Source: Theocolax elegans (taxonomy: Eukaryota > Arthropoda > Insecta > Hymenoptera > Cerocephalidae). From it: 64,000 nucleotides of DNA. This document shows positions 44,193 to 58,708 of this stretch, one piece after another; position 1 is the first letter of the stretch; the number at the start of each line of letters is the position of its first letter. The notes below the pieces were generated by a model, which was not told the DNA's origin, did no database searches, and saw only the letters and a list, made by a program, of their open reading frames with translations. The stretch spans positions 58,347,623-58,411,622 of the forward strand of contig CM047429.1 in NCBI GenBank assembly GCA_026168455.1. Reading direction: 5' to 3'. Position numbers and translations under genes: made by a program.

Positions 44193-47100
44193 TCACTTTG
44201 TATTTGTACAGAATTTCTCTTTGCGCTCCCAACATGAATCCCAAAATCTTTTTAAACGATTGTCACCGTTCGAGCAAAAGTGCCGAAAATCTTGAATGAT
44301 CTTCTTTTGAAAAAGTTCGTCACCGGTACTCGTCGTTGGATATTTCCATTTTCGGCTCAACATATGATTCCATGACCACAGGAATCCCATCTGAAATCCA
44401 AGAGTATTTACATATGAACTCACACGTTATTGTCATTAGAGAAAACATTTGTATGATTCAATACAATTTTTCTTTGTAATTGTAATAAAAGCAATTTTAG
44501 ATAAATGCGAGTATAATTTTAGTTTTTAACCTATTATTATTAAATTGCGTTACTAAAACTTAACGTGTTTACTTAATGAATTTGCTGATAATTTATATAA
44601 ACTAAATTAATTAACCAGAATAAGTGTGTCTGTTGTTACGGGTGTACGTAATTGTAATTATTTTTTATACAACGCATATAACATTAATAGCCTGAAATAG
44701 GTACCTTCATTATACATTCATACCTATTTCTATGGCTGTGAAAAGCTTAAAGAAATTTCGATATTAAGACCTAGAATTATAGAAATAATAATAAACGGTA
44801 AAAATTCAAATGTTAAGTTTCTATGAATCAAGGTATAGTATGTGATAGTTTCCATTATCAGTAATTTGGACAAATGTATTGCGGCAATGTGAATACGAAT
44901 TTTATCATTCGTAGAAACATACATTTTGATACTAGGTGAATGTTTTTTAATATTTTACATAAAAAAATCAAATAGATTATTTTTGCTACGTCCTACAAGT
45001 ACAAACCTCGGACACAAAATGAATCTAATTTGTAAATTTAACAAAAATAAAACGAAAATATCTAAAAACCACTAAGGTTGATTTAATTTTGCAGGAAATG
45101 ATAAACTTACGTTACCTATAAATCTTACTTCAAATACAAAATTAAAAAATTTTTATTTCTACGTAAGATTAATAACAAAAGTAGTTACGAAAGAAAAGAT
45201 TAGAACTAGTTGTTACAATTCGAGTACTTATAATTAATTTTTCTAACTTACCCGTCGATCCATGTTATAATCATCCTTATTTTTACCGCTAACGTGCCTG
45301 GTTATGTAAGCTTCGTGAGGACTCGGTTGTTCAGCATGTACAGGATACCTTTTTTGACCAGCGCTGCGTCTTATCACACTGGCACCAGTGTGTTGTCTCG
45401 GTCGAGGACTCAACGTTGATGGTACGAGAATGAACGCGTTACCCGTTACATGTACATACTGATGTACGTTTTCATTTCCTTCGACGAGACACCGCAAAAA
45501 GCCAAAACGTTGTAATATTGCTTCTTGGAAGAGAAATAACCGCTGTGCATATGTATCTTCACGGAACTCTATAAAACGGAATTAAAATAAATTTGTATTA
45601 GTTCAGTTGATCACATCTTACAAAATATACAAAATTTATATGAGAAAAACAGTAGAATATAAATTTCATATTAACACAAAATTAACATTAAAAACACAAA
45701 ACAAATTTAGTTTACCTTCGAATAAGTATCTTTTACCAGCCATTAGACACTCGGTATCTAAAGGAATGAAAATTGGTCCACGCAAAGGGTCGCTTTTCGC
45801 AGTAAATGGTAAAGCAAGTAAGTCACTTGGAATCGGTATCATTTGAATTCCACAAGATTGTGCTTTACGTTGCCAAATAAATATCTGCAAATAAATTACA
45901 ACAGCTAGAAAAATGTTAATTGGGTTTTGATAGTGATGTCCTTGCACTTATTTGGCATACTGGCTACACTAAGTAAGTGGATGGACAATATAAATAAGTA
46001 ATCTTTTTTTTTCTTGTTACTTTAGTCTTTAGTTTTGAATTATTTTGTTTTTCTTTATTAAATTTGATTTTTTTGTTTTTAGATTTTAAGTTTTACCAGC
46101 CCTACGTACGGATAAATTTCGTATATCTCTAAAGGGATTACATCATGTTTGTATAATGTTTGTAATTTTGTTTTTAACTGGTTAAATAAATAAATAAATA
46201 AATTAAAACACATTTTCGTAATTATATTGCATTATTAGAAAATTACTTATCAACAATACTGGTAATCCATAAAACTTACAAGATCGGCGACGATACTTCC
46301 AGAAGCAGCTACCCATTGTACAACCAATTCGTAAGAGTGATCAGGTTTGTAAATTGATTGATATCGTAAATGTCCCCACTCTATTCGATCGCTCTTATTA
46401 TTAATATCGATATCGAGATGCGTGTGTTTATACATCGGTACTGTACGTAAAAATAAATCAAATTTAACGCAAGTGTACAAAGTTAGAAAGGATATTATAT
46501 ACACGTATAAAGAAAATCCGTATACCTGTCCAGTCTCTTTCATCAGAAACATCTGATAAATCTACGTCATTTCTAAGGAAAACAGGAACATCAGACTCGT
46601 CAATTGTATCACAGCTTGGAATTGATATAGGATGAGATATGTTTGATAGGAGATTCGTTGAATTAAAGTTCGATTGAGGTTCGCACCAGCCTTTTGGTGC
46701 TCTCATCTCTACTTCGATCCATTCGTTTTCAAAACTTTGTAAATCGCCTAATGGAGGCGAGTAATCAGCACCTACCGATTGTATTCTTATTAGTTGTACA
46801 GTTTTATTATTAACATTTTATTTTGATTTTAATTTAATTTTATATCAATACATTATTATCATACCTTTCTGGCCATCTTTGTCCTGTACAATGTGATACA
46901 GATAAAAACCAGAAATAAAAGGTTTTGAAAAATCTCCAGAGGCGTGACAAATTAATTTCTCTTGGATCATCCCCTAGAAACGTTATTGTAAATTTCCATC
47001 ATAAGAACCTTTTTCATGTAACTTTTAATAAATTACTTTAAATGTTAACCGAAAACGATTTTAATAAAAATTACTGAAGTCACTTCAGTAAATCTTTTTT

Positions 47101-50100
47101 CTACGGATCAAGTAAAAATAGCCTAATTGGTTCAGTAAATTTTACTGTAGTGTTCTGGTAAAATTTATCGAAATAGAAGTTTATTTAGTATACGACGTTA
47201 CATATTGTTTATAGCTAAATATTTAAAAAATATACAATTTCATGTATTTAATTAATTTTGAACAATGAAACACGTGTAAATTAATTAAAGTAAATTCGAT
47301 TCTTTCAATTTCTTGATTTGCTAGAGTACTTCAGTAAAAATTACTTAAATACTCATGTAAAATCTCTATATTTTTATAACTTAAGTGCTTAAGTTTAATT
47401 TTACTTAAATCTTAAAATAATTTTTCTTAACTTTTTCCTGCATACGTTCTAACGTTATTCAAATCGTACAAAAAATAAAAATAAAAATTTACAATGGACA
47501 TAATATTACCTTCATTATATTAATGGCCCCGTCAACAATAATGCCCCCTTCTATGTGACTGTTTAACCATTGTACTGCATCTGCACTAACGAAGGTTTGA
47601 CTCGGAAGTGACGGATGTTGAGTGAGAAACCCAACTCCAGTTTGTGGATGCTTCATTGCCTCGAGAATTTCGGTATACGGCGCAGTGCTTTTAATCTTCG
47701 TTACTTCCGTAGCGACACTGTGTAAACAATTAAATAATGTAATAAAATATCTTTTAACCAGATTTTATTGAAAATTTTAAACGATCTTTGGACATCATCG
47801 TTATTTATTTTTTATTTAAAATAATTGAAAAATTAGATGAAACTCCTAAAGTTAATAGAAATATTAATTACTGTTCGTCATTGATTTCCAAATGGTCCTG
47901 TTGTTGTTCAAGCGACAGGGGAAGAACAGCCTCGCTTGCTGGTGATACTCGACCCCGGTCCATCACTTTCGAACCCGATCTTCACATATCAATGAAAATC
48001 GCGAGAAAAAAATAAAAACCGATTATATATTCTGATGAACATGTTTGTACTTACGTAAATTTTATACTGACAACTAACAATATTATGCAAAAAGTTGCAA
48101 AATTATAAGTTTCACTACGTATGCAAGAAAGAAGCGAGAGAGTATGTGAAATAGATGCATGTACGTGTGGTGTCATAGTAAGATATAGATTAGAAATTTC
48201 AAAACGCGGAAGATAACAGTTTTTAATGTACAAAGTATATATAAATATAAATATTATGATATAATGATGTGATGTATTCTATTACCAAACATGTTCTATC
48301 AATACTTTTTTCTTAAACTTTGTAGAACACATATAAATTTTTAAGTTTTTAAAATTTGCATCATACTTCAATTATTGTAAAGATAAAGTGTTTTTATTAT
48401 ATATTTACTTCTGCTACTGTTCAAAACTAGATTCAAAATTAATCTATGTCGACAAACAGAAAAATACTACATACTTAAATAAGACAATATTTAGATTTCA
48501 TTCCAATACAAGTAATAATTTACTTCAGAAAAAAGCGTTTTATCATAAAATAAAAAATTGGCACTTTTTGCCCACTCTATTAAAACAATTTATTTATTAC
48601 TTACTACATGAAAGTACATTTCTATTAAAGTTTAGTCTAAAAAGTAATAAGATATTTTTGGCTAAGTATGATCAGATCATTATATATAAATGTATAGGTA
48701 AATGAATTCCGCCACCAAAACTTTTTAAAACCATAAACTATTTATGTAGAAATAAAGAGTGTCGTTTCTTTCTTTAAAGCAGAGTCAAGTTTTTTAATGA
48801 CTGGTAGAAATTTGATATAATTTATTTAGATTTATTTGAACTATTTGTATGTGGTCGTGTGTAAATGAATAAAAAAATTGTTTAATATATTAATTAATGT
48901 GTTATACTTATGTTTAATAAATGTATGAAGAAAATAAATAAAAAAAAATATGTAGAATATTGTACCATATTTATAAAAATTTTTAAAAATTACTATTTAT
49001 AAATTTTAAGAGGATGTTAAAACCATTCAAAAATTAAAAATTCTCACGTTTACGATTTTCGTATATTTTAAATAAAAATATATCATTTTTTGGTAAAACG
49101 GCTCTTTTGAACGCATTAATTGTTGAACATTACTACACGATGTATAGTTTTATTGGTTACAATGCTTGAAAGCAATTAATACAATATACGAATTAATGTA
49201 ATTAATTGTAATTTTTAGACTGATAGAATGTATGTAGACGTACATATGAGTAAAATTACTACAATTTTTATCAAAAAGGAAATTGAAAAAACTTTGAGTG
49301 CGAGATATTTAAATTTTTGAAAGCCTTGTTATCCCCGTGAAGTATTCGCAATACCTGTATGTACTAACAGTCAAATTTATACCAGGGTGGTAGAGTAACA
49401 GCGTCGAAATTGTAGAGAAAAAGAAAATGAGAGCGACAAACCTGCTTGGTATGTGGCGAGGAGTGTCGAGGGACGTGCGAGCAGCCGCAGATGTACTCAC
49501 TACGTGCTTTTCCTGTACAAAGAACCCCGTCACTCTCTCACGCACAACCTTCGTGAAAAATGATAGAGTATAACAAAAATATACAGGAGAGCCAAGAATT
49601 GAAAAAAAAACGAGAGAAATAAAATTGGCTTATATTTATATATTAATTCTCATTGATGGTACCAAAAATATTAGTTGGACGTTCACTACAATGCATTCGT
49701 TTTGTATATTATATAGAAAATAGCCACATTGTTTTTTATCTTGCAATAACTTGTATCTTCTGAATACAATAAATTATTTATTTATGACAAAATTTAAAGA
49801 TATATCTACACATATCTACTGTACGCATGGTATATATATGTATCGAGAAGGAATAAACAATGCGACTTTCTTCTGGAAAATATAAGAGTTGTTAATCCAG
49901 AGAGCCAAGTGAAGCGAGCGAAATATAGACATCTACATATAACTGTAGCAACTGAAACAGTAAAAAATAATGTTGCGCTATATGTACCACAGGCGAGCGA
50001 AGGTAATAGTTGTTTTGGCAACCAGCAACCTATATGCACAAGCTACATGTGTTTAACATAAATAATAATCGCGCACGCACGCGTCCACGCACACACACCC

Positions 50101-53100
50101 ACACAATGAGCGTATATATATATGTAAGCGAGCACTATATATGTAGATGTGTTATTGATCTATATCTATATAAATATATATATATAAGTAAAAAATAAAA
50201 AAAATAACTAATAGATGAGATAGAGTCACACAGGAGAGAGCCTATATGTATATTTGAATCGTATTATACATAGGTTCTGGTTATAGTGCGATATCAAACC
50301 TTGGTCTAGGCTTCTCGGGTAGTCGGTTGCTTCCGAGCCGCTCCCGGAAAGGAGAGCTGCCTACGAGGCTGGTCTGCAATAGTGCGAGGAAACAGAGAAA
50401 AAATAGAATACAGCAATTCGATCAGTCTCGTTGTGTTTTATAAGTATATAGCGGGGTTTGTTATAACTATGCGATTAAACGCACAAAAAAAAACACGTGT
50501 ACACCCCTTTTATAGACAATGTCACGCATCATTTTGTATTGCAAACTATACAGCGATGAATAATGCGACGCATCGCGGCTAAGTAGCAAGCAACGTGATT
50601 TTCAACGGGCTTCGTAGATCGATTATTACGAATGTGCATAAAATTTGTTTGTGTTCGGTATCAACGTAAAAAATTCTACGGTTGCGTACAATCGTACAAT
50701 AAGTATCGTTAAGTTTGTGGAAATGTTAGAAATGACGATTTTTCAAAGTTCATTTTTTATAATGCGAACACAAACTTGGAAAGATTACTAATATTACATT
50801 CGCAATAATTAATCCTCGATTCCTCGATTAGGTATATATTCATAATTCAAGGCGATAAAAGAAGCAAAACTTAAAAAAAGTAACATAATAAAACAATTAA
50901 TGTGGTGAGCGTGTAATAAGTCGTGTATGTTATTTAATTTACATAATTATTTTTATTATTAACAATATTTTATAATATAATACGTATATATACATGCCTT
51001 GTCGGCTCTGTCCTTAACTTATCTTTATTACAATGGAACTTGTAAAACTGTTAACCATCTTGCAGATGATCAATTTCCAAGTAATATAATTCTAGTAACT
51101 TGTAAACATGTTTAGTATACGTATAAATTTGTAATAGACAGAATATTCAAGCTAAAAATTTAACGCGTTAAATTCAATTTTGTCAATTTAATGCACATAT
51201 TAGCACATTTAACTAATCGTAAAAAAAATTTAAGTAAAATTTTAAAATATATTACAGATTGTATATAAAAAATTCATTTGAACAAATTTTATCAATAGGT
51301 GTAACAAAATTATCAAACAGCACACCACAGTTTCTATCGTTCCATCGTAACTGTTTCGAAAAAAACGTAGTTACGATAAGTCTCTTAAAATTAATTTAAA
51401 AAAAAAATGTAATAAATAATAAATTAGTTATGCATTTATAAGAACCAGCATTAAAAATGGGTGAGTTGGGTCAGCGAGAAAAATACCTGGTTAGTTAAGG
51501 ATACCAGGCTCGTGCTGTGCCTGCGTCTGGTCAGATGGGAGGCAGGATCTCTCGGGAGTACCCCGCCAAGAGCTGTCGGGCTCTGAAACACATCATGCTC
51601 ACTCTTGGCCCCTGCTTCCCCAGAATACCAACCTCCCTTGGACGGAGTTGACTTTCTTTTCTTTACTTTTTTTTTATAGGACAAGGTGAAAAGCGTCATT
51701 TCTTTGTTAATTGTGTGTTATGAAAACCGAGCAGTTGTTAAGGAACGCGAACTTACATTTTTATATCGTTTTAATTCATTTTAATTATACAAGTCGATTA
51801 TATAATTCAATCGCAACAGAGAGATTATTTACTTTGTCGTTCTTCATAAAATCTAATCTAAAGAGTAACATATTTTAAATCTGTGTTTTCAAGGTAAAAA
51901 CTATTTGTTCATAGTTTTGTATCCTCAATTTTAAAAGATAATCACCCTCATATTCATCTTTAAAAAAACTGCTGCGACTTTTTAAAATTTACCCAACAGA
52001 AAAACTCATGATATATGAGTACACAAAGAATTGACACTCTTCTTATTGGATTAATCCACTTCGATCCATCCATTACATTGGTAATACCTAAAAGTCTCCT
52101 ATATATAAATAATCCGGTTCTTAATTTACGGTTAATGATAGGATGAATACGTGAATTAATAAGTAAAAAAACGATGCTACAAACAAACAAAAAATAGATA
52201 GAAGAAACACTACGATTAACACGTGTCTGTAATTGCTACGGCATAATGTTGTTAAACAAAATAATATTGATTAGCAGGTAAATCATAACTACTGGTAATT
52301 TGTTATTATCATTCTCATAATTAAGCGTAATATTATTCTTAATTAGTGCTTCGTTGGATTGTATCATGCAATTCATAGTGCTGTGGGAATATAATAAAAG
52401 AACAACGTTACAACAAAAATTTGTTGAAAATTTAAATCGACAACGGCTACACAACAGTAACACAATGATTAATTTCTTTTATCTCGTCTTGTGAATTTTA
52501 GAGCAAAAGTTTAATTTTATATATAGGCAATATAGAAATAAGTTTGAAAAGATACCCAATTTTTGTTCGGATGAGGTCGCCGAATTTTGTTGAGCCAACC
52601 TTCGATGAATCTCAAGAAACCGTGCATCAGCGAAGTTTGTTCCGCTGCGGTTGATGGACTGTATATATCGCAGTAAGGTGAACCTTCAAGAATTTTGCGC
52701 GTTGCTTGATTGTGTAGGGGTAGGAGGAATACTCGAAATCTCCAGTATTTCAGTGCCTGCATCGGTAGGTTAAATTTGTTAATTTTACAAAACAAATATA
52801 AGGAGGTAATGATTTAAATAACGATACAATTAAATCTCAAAATTTAGAGGAAAAAAATTAAAAGTTATTGAAAACATATAGTTACCTCAACCAAAGCAAA
52901 ATCAGTGTCACCTCTCGTACAAATATAATGATCCAAATAATTCCAATTATAATTTTCGAGTTTTTCGGTAGTAAAAGACACCCAAGAAACTTCGTACGTA
53001 TCGTGATGCGGTGCGTGAAATCGATAGCGATAATGAATATTGAACGGTGGGTAAGGATGCCTACGTATAAACAAATGTACATTATTGTTATTACACAAGT

Positions 53101-56100
53101 AAACTCTTATATTTGTTTTATATTTAAATAATTTACCTCGGCCTATATCTAGTAACACTAATAGAATTTCCACATAAAGAAATTTTGTGAAATATCCTTC
53201 CTATACTTAATAAATACTCTTCCTTATGTTCCGAGTCAGTCTGTCTTCCACGCATTACCGAACTTATTGGAGGCACTGAATTCGAACCAGGTGTCGAAAT
53301 TTGATTCTTGCTAGGTGGTATAATTATTAGTTGAAATCCCTAAAATTAAACAATTTTTTTTTCTAATTCGTTCGATATTGCAAATATTTTAAGTAGTCCA
53401 AGTATATTTTACCTGAGCCAACCTCTGTGAAACGAGTTCCTTAAAAACCTCGGCAGTGGACAATGGTTTCCTGTAAATAGCTCTCTGCTGTGCGAAATCC
53501 GCGTTTACATCGTCCGGTAATAAATTATAATCTGACACGACATAGTCATTCTGAAGACTTCGTTTATCCGGGAAGTAATCGGTAGTAATGGGTAGACATG
53601 CCGAGATCGTAAGTGATTTCCAATCAACCCCTATGATATCGACCCGTTCGAAAACATCGAGTGTTAGTATTTTAACAAACTTATATTTCATATGTATATA
53701 TAATAACAAATATGTATATTGTATGTACAAGTATACGCGTGTGCTACTGTGCAGCTTTCTTCTCTTTTATTTTACTATCTTAAATATTATATTCTATATT
53801 CACTACATATACTATAAATATATATGTGTATGTATATAGTGCGCTTTTTTGTATAAAGCGATTTGGATGGAAAAGAGCAGCATGCAGATTTATTGAATGT
53901 GCGTGATTTGTGTAAGGATAATATACAAGGTATAACATGTATGTATTAAACGAAGCTGAGGAAATTGATGGTGTTTTTGCATTTCTGTAAAAACTAAGAT
54001 CACGTGAACGTTAGTTTCATTTATATATGTCGATCTATACTACTTGTTAAAGGAGATGTAAAGTGCTACTATTGTTCAACTACGTATTGTATAATTATAT
54101 ATATAAACTATCAAAACCGATCATTTTTATACACGTAATAGCTAAGCATTTTGCATCTCCTAAAAATTTGTGATTTTTTATACATGCACTACACAATGTC
54201 GAGGTGAATAGTTAAAAAGAACTCGTCGGTAAAACAAAAAGGTGTAATTAACCACATATTCCTATAAAGGCTATATAAAACTTTTAAATAAAGTGTATAT
54301 ACATTTTTAGTCTGATTATACCATAACCGAGCGAATTAATTCCCACGGAAATGTATGTGTCGCTAACCTATGATCGCTGTTTAAAGTGACATCATAGTCG
54401 TACATCGAATACGCATCAATAAATCCAACGTTGCATCCCCAACGGAACGTACCACAGCATGGAAATACAAATTGAACAAGGATTACTGCCAAAGTTTTAT
54501 TTATTTTTTTATACACAAATCTTCAGATCCTCAATAAAATCTCTGTAAAATCTTTCAATTTACCGCCAATAATGTATACATTATATAAAAAATAAAAAAA
54601 CAATATGTTACGCAAACTCGTCAATCTATATACGATAACTGAAAAATAAAAATTACATAATTAAAGTACTTATTGCACAAAAAAATAGATAAATAAAAAT
54701 TCTTGGGATAGTCATTTTCTTTTTTTTTACCAAGAGGATCGTATACGTTACAAGTAATCGCGTATAAATATCGTCGATGCGTCAGATTCGTTTTAAGAGG
54801 AATATAATACGATTATTTTATTTCTTTCTCTTTAATTCTTAATGATTGGCCGAACCACGATGCTGTAAATGAATAAGATTAGCATGAAGACACACAAGAA
54901 GCGAGCGTATAATGAATTGTGAGAAAAAAAAAATTAATCGCAGAATGAAGTGCTAACCAAGCGCAATTGCATCAATTTTCGAGAAATATATTGAAAAATT
55001 TTTTCTAATCAAATTATAAACAACAATATAGGTTATTAAATAACCAATAGTCAATTAGTAATAATTAATCAATTATAAATAATATATTACGTATTCTAAA
55101 TGGATAAATATATCAAAATGTGCGATATTCAAATTATTTATTTGTATACTTTAACTTACCGACGTATTTATAACGTAAATATTATTTTTTTTAATATAGT
55201 CGCAACCATTTTTCAAGTACATCAGGTCAATGTGAAATGGTATGCAACTGAATGCTATGTACAAATAATACTTAAAAAATTATTTTTAACTACATCGCAT
55301 TATTTCACATTTTTATCCAAATAGAATTAGATTTATACCACACTCTCTGGTGAACTGCTTATACCTATAAAAATTACTTATAACAAATTAAATTAACATT
55401 AGTACTACCGAAATTTTCTCATATCTTCGCATTGACTGTAATGATTATAATTAATGTTTAGTTAAAATTGAAATACATATCATGCAATCCCAAACCATAA
55501 TTTAAAATAAGATTAATAATAATTATTTTTAAAACGTTTAAACTTTCTATATGCCACGCTCTTAAACTATTTTTAATACGAAAAATATGATAGGTTAATT
55601 TTTTAGCAATTCATTCTACGATTAAATAATCGTACTCAATTTTTATAAATTTAGTCTTAAAAAATAATCTTTTTGGAGTTTAAGGTACTACGTCACTTCC
55701 TGTTAGTTCCTCCGCTGCATGCCATTCTTATGACGCACTCGACGAAACTTTCGAGTTCTTTGCGATGTGATGATAAAAAAATTAAATAAAAAAAAATTAT
55801 GGTAGGAATAATTATCCTGTTACTCTAATTCCAAAAGAAAAATTACATACCCGTTGTGAGTGCTGGTGTCCATTCTTGTTCTCCAGTAGCACCCCAGAGT
55901 AAAGTTAAACTCTTCGAACCACTTGTTCCTTTGTCAATGTTATTACTCAATGGAAGATTCATGCGTTGATTTTTACTTTTTGCATCTTTAAAAAATAACA
56001 TTTATGTTAATATGTTCTTGTAAAATTCTATAATGAATTTAAATTTTTACATATATGTATAGTTTTCTAATAATCAATTTATAGAATATTATATCAGTTA

Positions 56101-58708
56101 TACAGTTTTATAATACATAATAAGTTTAACAGTTCCAAATATTTACGTTCATTAAAGCAGATTTGAGATGCTGATCGAGACATTGAGGAACCATTTCCCA
56201 TTTGTTCCGACGGTGAGCTACTAAGTACAGATGTTGTATCACCAGCTGTTTGTTGAATGTCAGGACCAACACGTTGCTGAGCTGCTGGAACTGCTTGGTA
56301 ATGATGTTGTTGTATGAGAACGCCGGTAGGTCCTTTAGGAAAAATGTGAGTCCATCGTCGGCGGTTACTCGTTAATTTGATGGTAACATGTGATGGATCG
56401 AAGGGATTGATAAGAGCTCGACTTGGACGAATACTTCCAGTTGGTTGGTGTCCCATCGAATTTGTTGGACTTCCTGCACTTCCTACTACTGGCCTAAATG
56501 GTGGTGATATCTCGCTGTCAGTCATATCGCTCTTAACTGAGGTTCTTGATACTAAAATTATAACAATTTGTTATTTACTGTTTATTACAAGAAGTTTCAT
56601 GTAGAAGAGAAAAGCTTACTTTATTAGCATTTAAAAGTTTAGAAAAAAATAAACGTATGTATTTATCAGGAGGGATAAGTTTGAAAATTAAATAATTAAA
56701 AAAACTAATTTTACTAAATAATACTAAAATAATTATAATGCTTTTTAAAGTTATTACATAAAATAAGGTTTATACCTGTAACTTCACCATTAGATTCGTT
56801 ACTTGTAACACTTTCTGTACGAGGTGGAATAGAAATTGCAGCAGTGCGAGAAGCAGAATTGGCAGCTATTACTGACAAAGATGGTGTATGAATCTCTGGT
56901 GGAGGATGATGAATATCTGGATCTGACATTTTCCTTTTTAAAAGTTTCAACGCTTGGGCATTGTTATGAGTTTCCATGCATACCACACTAGTCTTTTTTG
57001 TTCTTGTTGATACACGCTGTAAGCTTGAAGTATGAATAGGTGGCAACTGAAAGACTTGAGCATCGTAGGCATCATAATCAAAAAATGAATTATGCAGATA
57101 CTCTCGAGTATCTTCTTGCAATAGTCTTGTTTTACTACTCAAAAGCTTCCCATTATTATCTTCATTTAATTGTTTTGATACTCGTTGTGGAAGTTTAATT
57201 CGAGGAATAAAGGTTGAATTTGGTATTTTCTTATTTGTAGAGTAAAAACTTAGATTTATCCAATGAGGCATACTATAATCATCTGGCACATTCATTGATG
57301 AATCTTTATTATGAAACTGGAATGAAATATTAATTAATGTATTAATGGTGTAATTTTAGATTAAAAATGTTGAAAATTAAAAAAAGTGAAACCTTTAACA
57401 ATGGAACAGCATGTAAAGGCTGTTCTCCAACACAAACTAAATCACTACCAACTCCATTATCAATAATTCTTTGCTTTGTAACATTTGTTAATTCTCTGTC
57501 CACCTCAAACACTCCAACACCAGATGTAATAACAACTGAAAGTTGACCTGTTCTATCAAAACTACGATCCAAATAGTGTTTCTCGAATACTATAAAATTA
57601 ATAATGCATTAGAATTGTGTATAATAATAAAACTAGAAATAAATTTTTTTTATTCGAATGAATTATTATTACCATTTAGAGACATATTTAAAACTTCTAA
57701 AAAGTTGCCCTGTGCTGCTGTAGAATTTGTAGCTTTAGGAATAATAACACCAGGTTTCTGATGATATTCCAAAACAATTTTTTGATAGTCTGTAAACAAT
57801 TTTCTAAGCTGTACTAAAACATTACTCCAATCTTCATAACGTTCATTTTGCACTGCAACTCTATAAAAATCTTCATAAAATCTTCCTCTATAATCTTGTT
57901 GCAAGCATTCGCGCATATAATTAGGAAATTCTTCAAGGCTAGTAGCATTATAAAATGTTCTTGAAAATAGAACAATTGTTACTTCATGATTGCTACCATT
58001 TTTTTTCCATTTTTGAAATAAATCTGCTAAAAACCCATTTACAGCCTTTTCAAAGTAAAGATCACCATGTATATCAAAATCCCACATTTCTGAACTCATT
58101 TGAATAAAAAGATAGACCATGCTAGTGGATGAACGAAATACAACTTTTGTGTCATCAGTTATAACTCCACAAGCTACTCTGTCACCTTGTGACCACATTT
58201 CATAAACTTGACATCTTATACTTCCTCCACAAAATTCTATTTTTTTATTCATATAAACACAAGTATTGACCTACAAACATAGTAAAATATGTTTAAAAAC
58301 AATAATATACTTGAATAATAAATGTGAATTTTTGAAATATATTAAATTGTTTTATACCAGGCTGTTTTTTAACCGCCACATTTCACTGCGACCCATGTAT
58401 TGATCTTTAAATGTTAATTCAACAGAATCTAAAGCTACATCATCAGGATTAACAACATTCATATAAACATCTCCAAATGTTCTTAATTGAAACATAGATG
58501 CTATATTATATTCCACGCTAATCGTCTCTCTGCCTTGTAAGTCCTCCTTGAAGGCAGTAACCTGAAGGAGGAGACGACTAAATTCGTCATCAGGATGGTA
58601 TATCTCAACAACATTGCCAGTTTTTATTCCAGGATAATCCTTTGGATTAATAATAAGATCCTCACCACTGAAGTTTTTTTGGTGCACAATAAGCTTAAAA
58701 AGCTTCAT
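44193..58708 (-). CDS. Iml1: DEPDC5 / Iml1, GATOR1 complex subunit
   Basis: Twenty exons give 1,594 residues: 58708–58358, 58270–57673, 57589–57393, 57316–56776, 56551–56147, 55985–55851, 53630–53413, 53339–53137, 53060–52886, 52756–52556, about 51660–51487, 49512–49442, 47979–47872, 47717–47510, 46973–46865, 46771–46526, 46440–46280, 45884–45716, 45568–45252, 44390–44193. Phases agree throughout. Signatures: N-terminal [35 protein letters not shown] with [70 protein letters not shown] domain (about 1,138–1,231, [13 protein letters not shown]); C-terminal IHVTG-type region and [13 protein letters not shown]. Length is close to human DEPDC5 (about 1,600). In the family, GATOR1 (with Nprl2 and Nprl3) restrains TORC1 at the lysosome as a Rag GTPase GAP. 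The start at 58,708 was chosen over a TTG three codons upstream. The acceptor of exon 11 lies in an A-rich run and is uncertain by a few codons. Confidence 0.95.
44391..45251 (-). other. DEPDC5 last intron
   Basis: 861-bp AT-rich intron between exons 19 and 20, with GTAAGT donor and TTTCAG acceptor. Nothing else recognised. Confidence 0.8.
46974..47509 (-). other. DEPDC5 intron 14 with ACTTCAGTAAA-like repeats
   Basis: Short degenerate repeats of the type (A)CTTCAGTAAA(T) recur near 47,072, 47,084, 47,130, 47,150 and 47,330. They may be a decayed low-complexity array. No coding. Confidence 0.5.
47980..49441 (-). other. DEPDC5 intron 12
   Basis: 1.46-kb AT-rich intron. Reading frames inside (for example 48,388–48,705) have only low-complexity composition. 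Confidence 0.7.
49513..51486 (-). other. DEPDC5 intron 11
   Basis: 1.97-kb intron with a (CA)n/(CG)-rich simple repeat at about 50,070–50,105, TATATA runs, and a GC-richer island at 50,300–50,400 of unknown nature. No exon seen. Confidence 0.6.
51661..52555 (-). other. DEPDC5 intron 10
   Basis: 895-bp AT-rich intron (donor GTATCT at 52,555). The acceptor side is an A-rich run rather than a clean pyrimidine tract, so the right-hand exon border is approximate. Confidence 0.5.
53631..55850 (-). other. DEPDC5 intron 6
   Basis: 2.2-kb intron. A 66-codon minus-strand frame at 54,316–54,516 has no recognisable homology. The remainder is AT-rich. Confidence 0.6.

Noticed and set aside
48388..48705. 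A 105-codon plus-strand frame in DEPDC5 intron 12
   Set aside because: Its Lys/Asn/Ile/Phe-rich composition is what AT-rich intron sequence gives by chance. It is antisense to DEPDC5.
54316..54516. A 66-codon minus-strand frame inside DEPDC5 intron 6
   Set aside because: Composition is protein-like in parts ([17 protein letters not shown]), but it has no partner exon with DEPDC5 phase, and human DEPDC5 has no matching segment. Left out as unsupported.
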